42,681 bases of DNA from Corallococcus terminator. Lineage in GTDB: Bacteria > Myxococcota > Myxococcia > Myxococcales > Myxococcaceae. The notes beneath the pieces were generated by a model that made no database searches, was not told the origin of the DNA, and saw only the letters and a list, made by a program, of their open reading frames with translations. The stretch spans positions 1 to 42,681 of the forward strand of contig NZ_RAVZ01000036.1 of assembly GCF_003611635.1 (NCBI RefSeq). Direction: 5' to 3'. Shown in pieces: positions 42,681-42,681 of this stretch; position 1 is the stretch's first letter, and each line of letters begins with the position of its first letter. The position numbers and the translations under genes are program-made.

Positions 42681-42681
42681 C

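Noticed and set aside
1-42681. tRNA, rRNA, CRISPR arrays, insertion sequences and prophage genes
   Set aside because: None seen: no cloverleaf with conserved T-loop, no transposase or integrase domains and no regularly spaced direct repeats.

Overview
The window is very GC-rich with strong G/C bias at third codon positions. It is densely packed, with many lipoproteins, secreted hydrolases, an FHA protein, an HD-GYP regulator, a DUF1501/cytochrome operon and degenerate J-protein/Hsp70 genes. This points to a myxobacterium of the Myxococcus/Corallococcus group (inference from gene content and composition; no marker gene is present).

Layout. 1-6.4 kb: the end of a DUF3253 protein, a saccharopine-dehydrogenase-like enoyl reductase, a lipoprotein MsrB-MsrA fusion, a small unknown, a 2OG-Fe(II) oxygenase, an FG-GAP repeat protein and a methyltransferase. 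6.4-10 kb: a 1186-residue protein built like a polymorphic-toxin or effector carrier. 10-13.7 kb: a three-gene operon of a CxxCH cytochrome-like protein, a lipoprotein and a Tat-exported DUF1501 protein. 13.8-17.6 kb: two paralogous GH16 beta-glucanases flanking an S51-type peptidase, then a SnoaL-like protein. 17.8-25.2 kb: three regulators (LysR, GntR, TetR), two of them divergent from small tautomerase genes, with an esterase and a LamG secreted protein between. 25.2-27.7 kb: a lipoprotein lipase and an HD-GYP protein with a LuxR DNA-binding tail. 28-33.2 kb: two tandem-duplicated, membrane-anchored J-domain-like genes followed by an HscC-like Hsp70. A decayed copy of the Hsp70 5' end lies between the two J genes. 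33.2-35.4 kb: a thiolase with a frameshift, an OsmC protein and a small lipoprotein. 35.4-40.5 kb: a class I lanthipeptide locus. 40.9-42.7 kb: an MFS exporter and an FHA protein.

The most notable system is the lanthipeptide locus. A full-length LanB dehydratase (1076 aa) and a LanC cyclase (425 aa) overlap by ATGA. Divergent from them are two 49-residue precursor peptides, in tandem and 11 nt apart. Both have a lysine-rich leader with a KLSLKRETVRLLS segment and a C-terminal core ending in CTExGPRCD. Each core has two cysteines placed to close a small (T/S)-P-x-C ring, like ring B of nisin, and a second ring of seven residues. A pair of hairpins follows the second precursor. No dedicated leader peptidase or ABC exporter is visible.

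Secondary points: the J/J/Hsp70 tandem array with a pseudogene scar, a promoter-embedded palindrome in front of the frameshifted thiolase, a cluster of TetR operators, and two copies of one 23-25 bp palindrome, one of them inside the GntR coding region.
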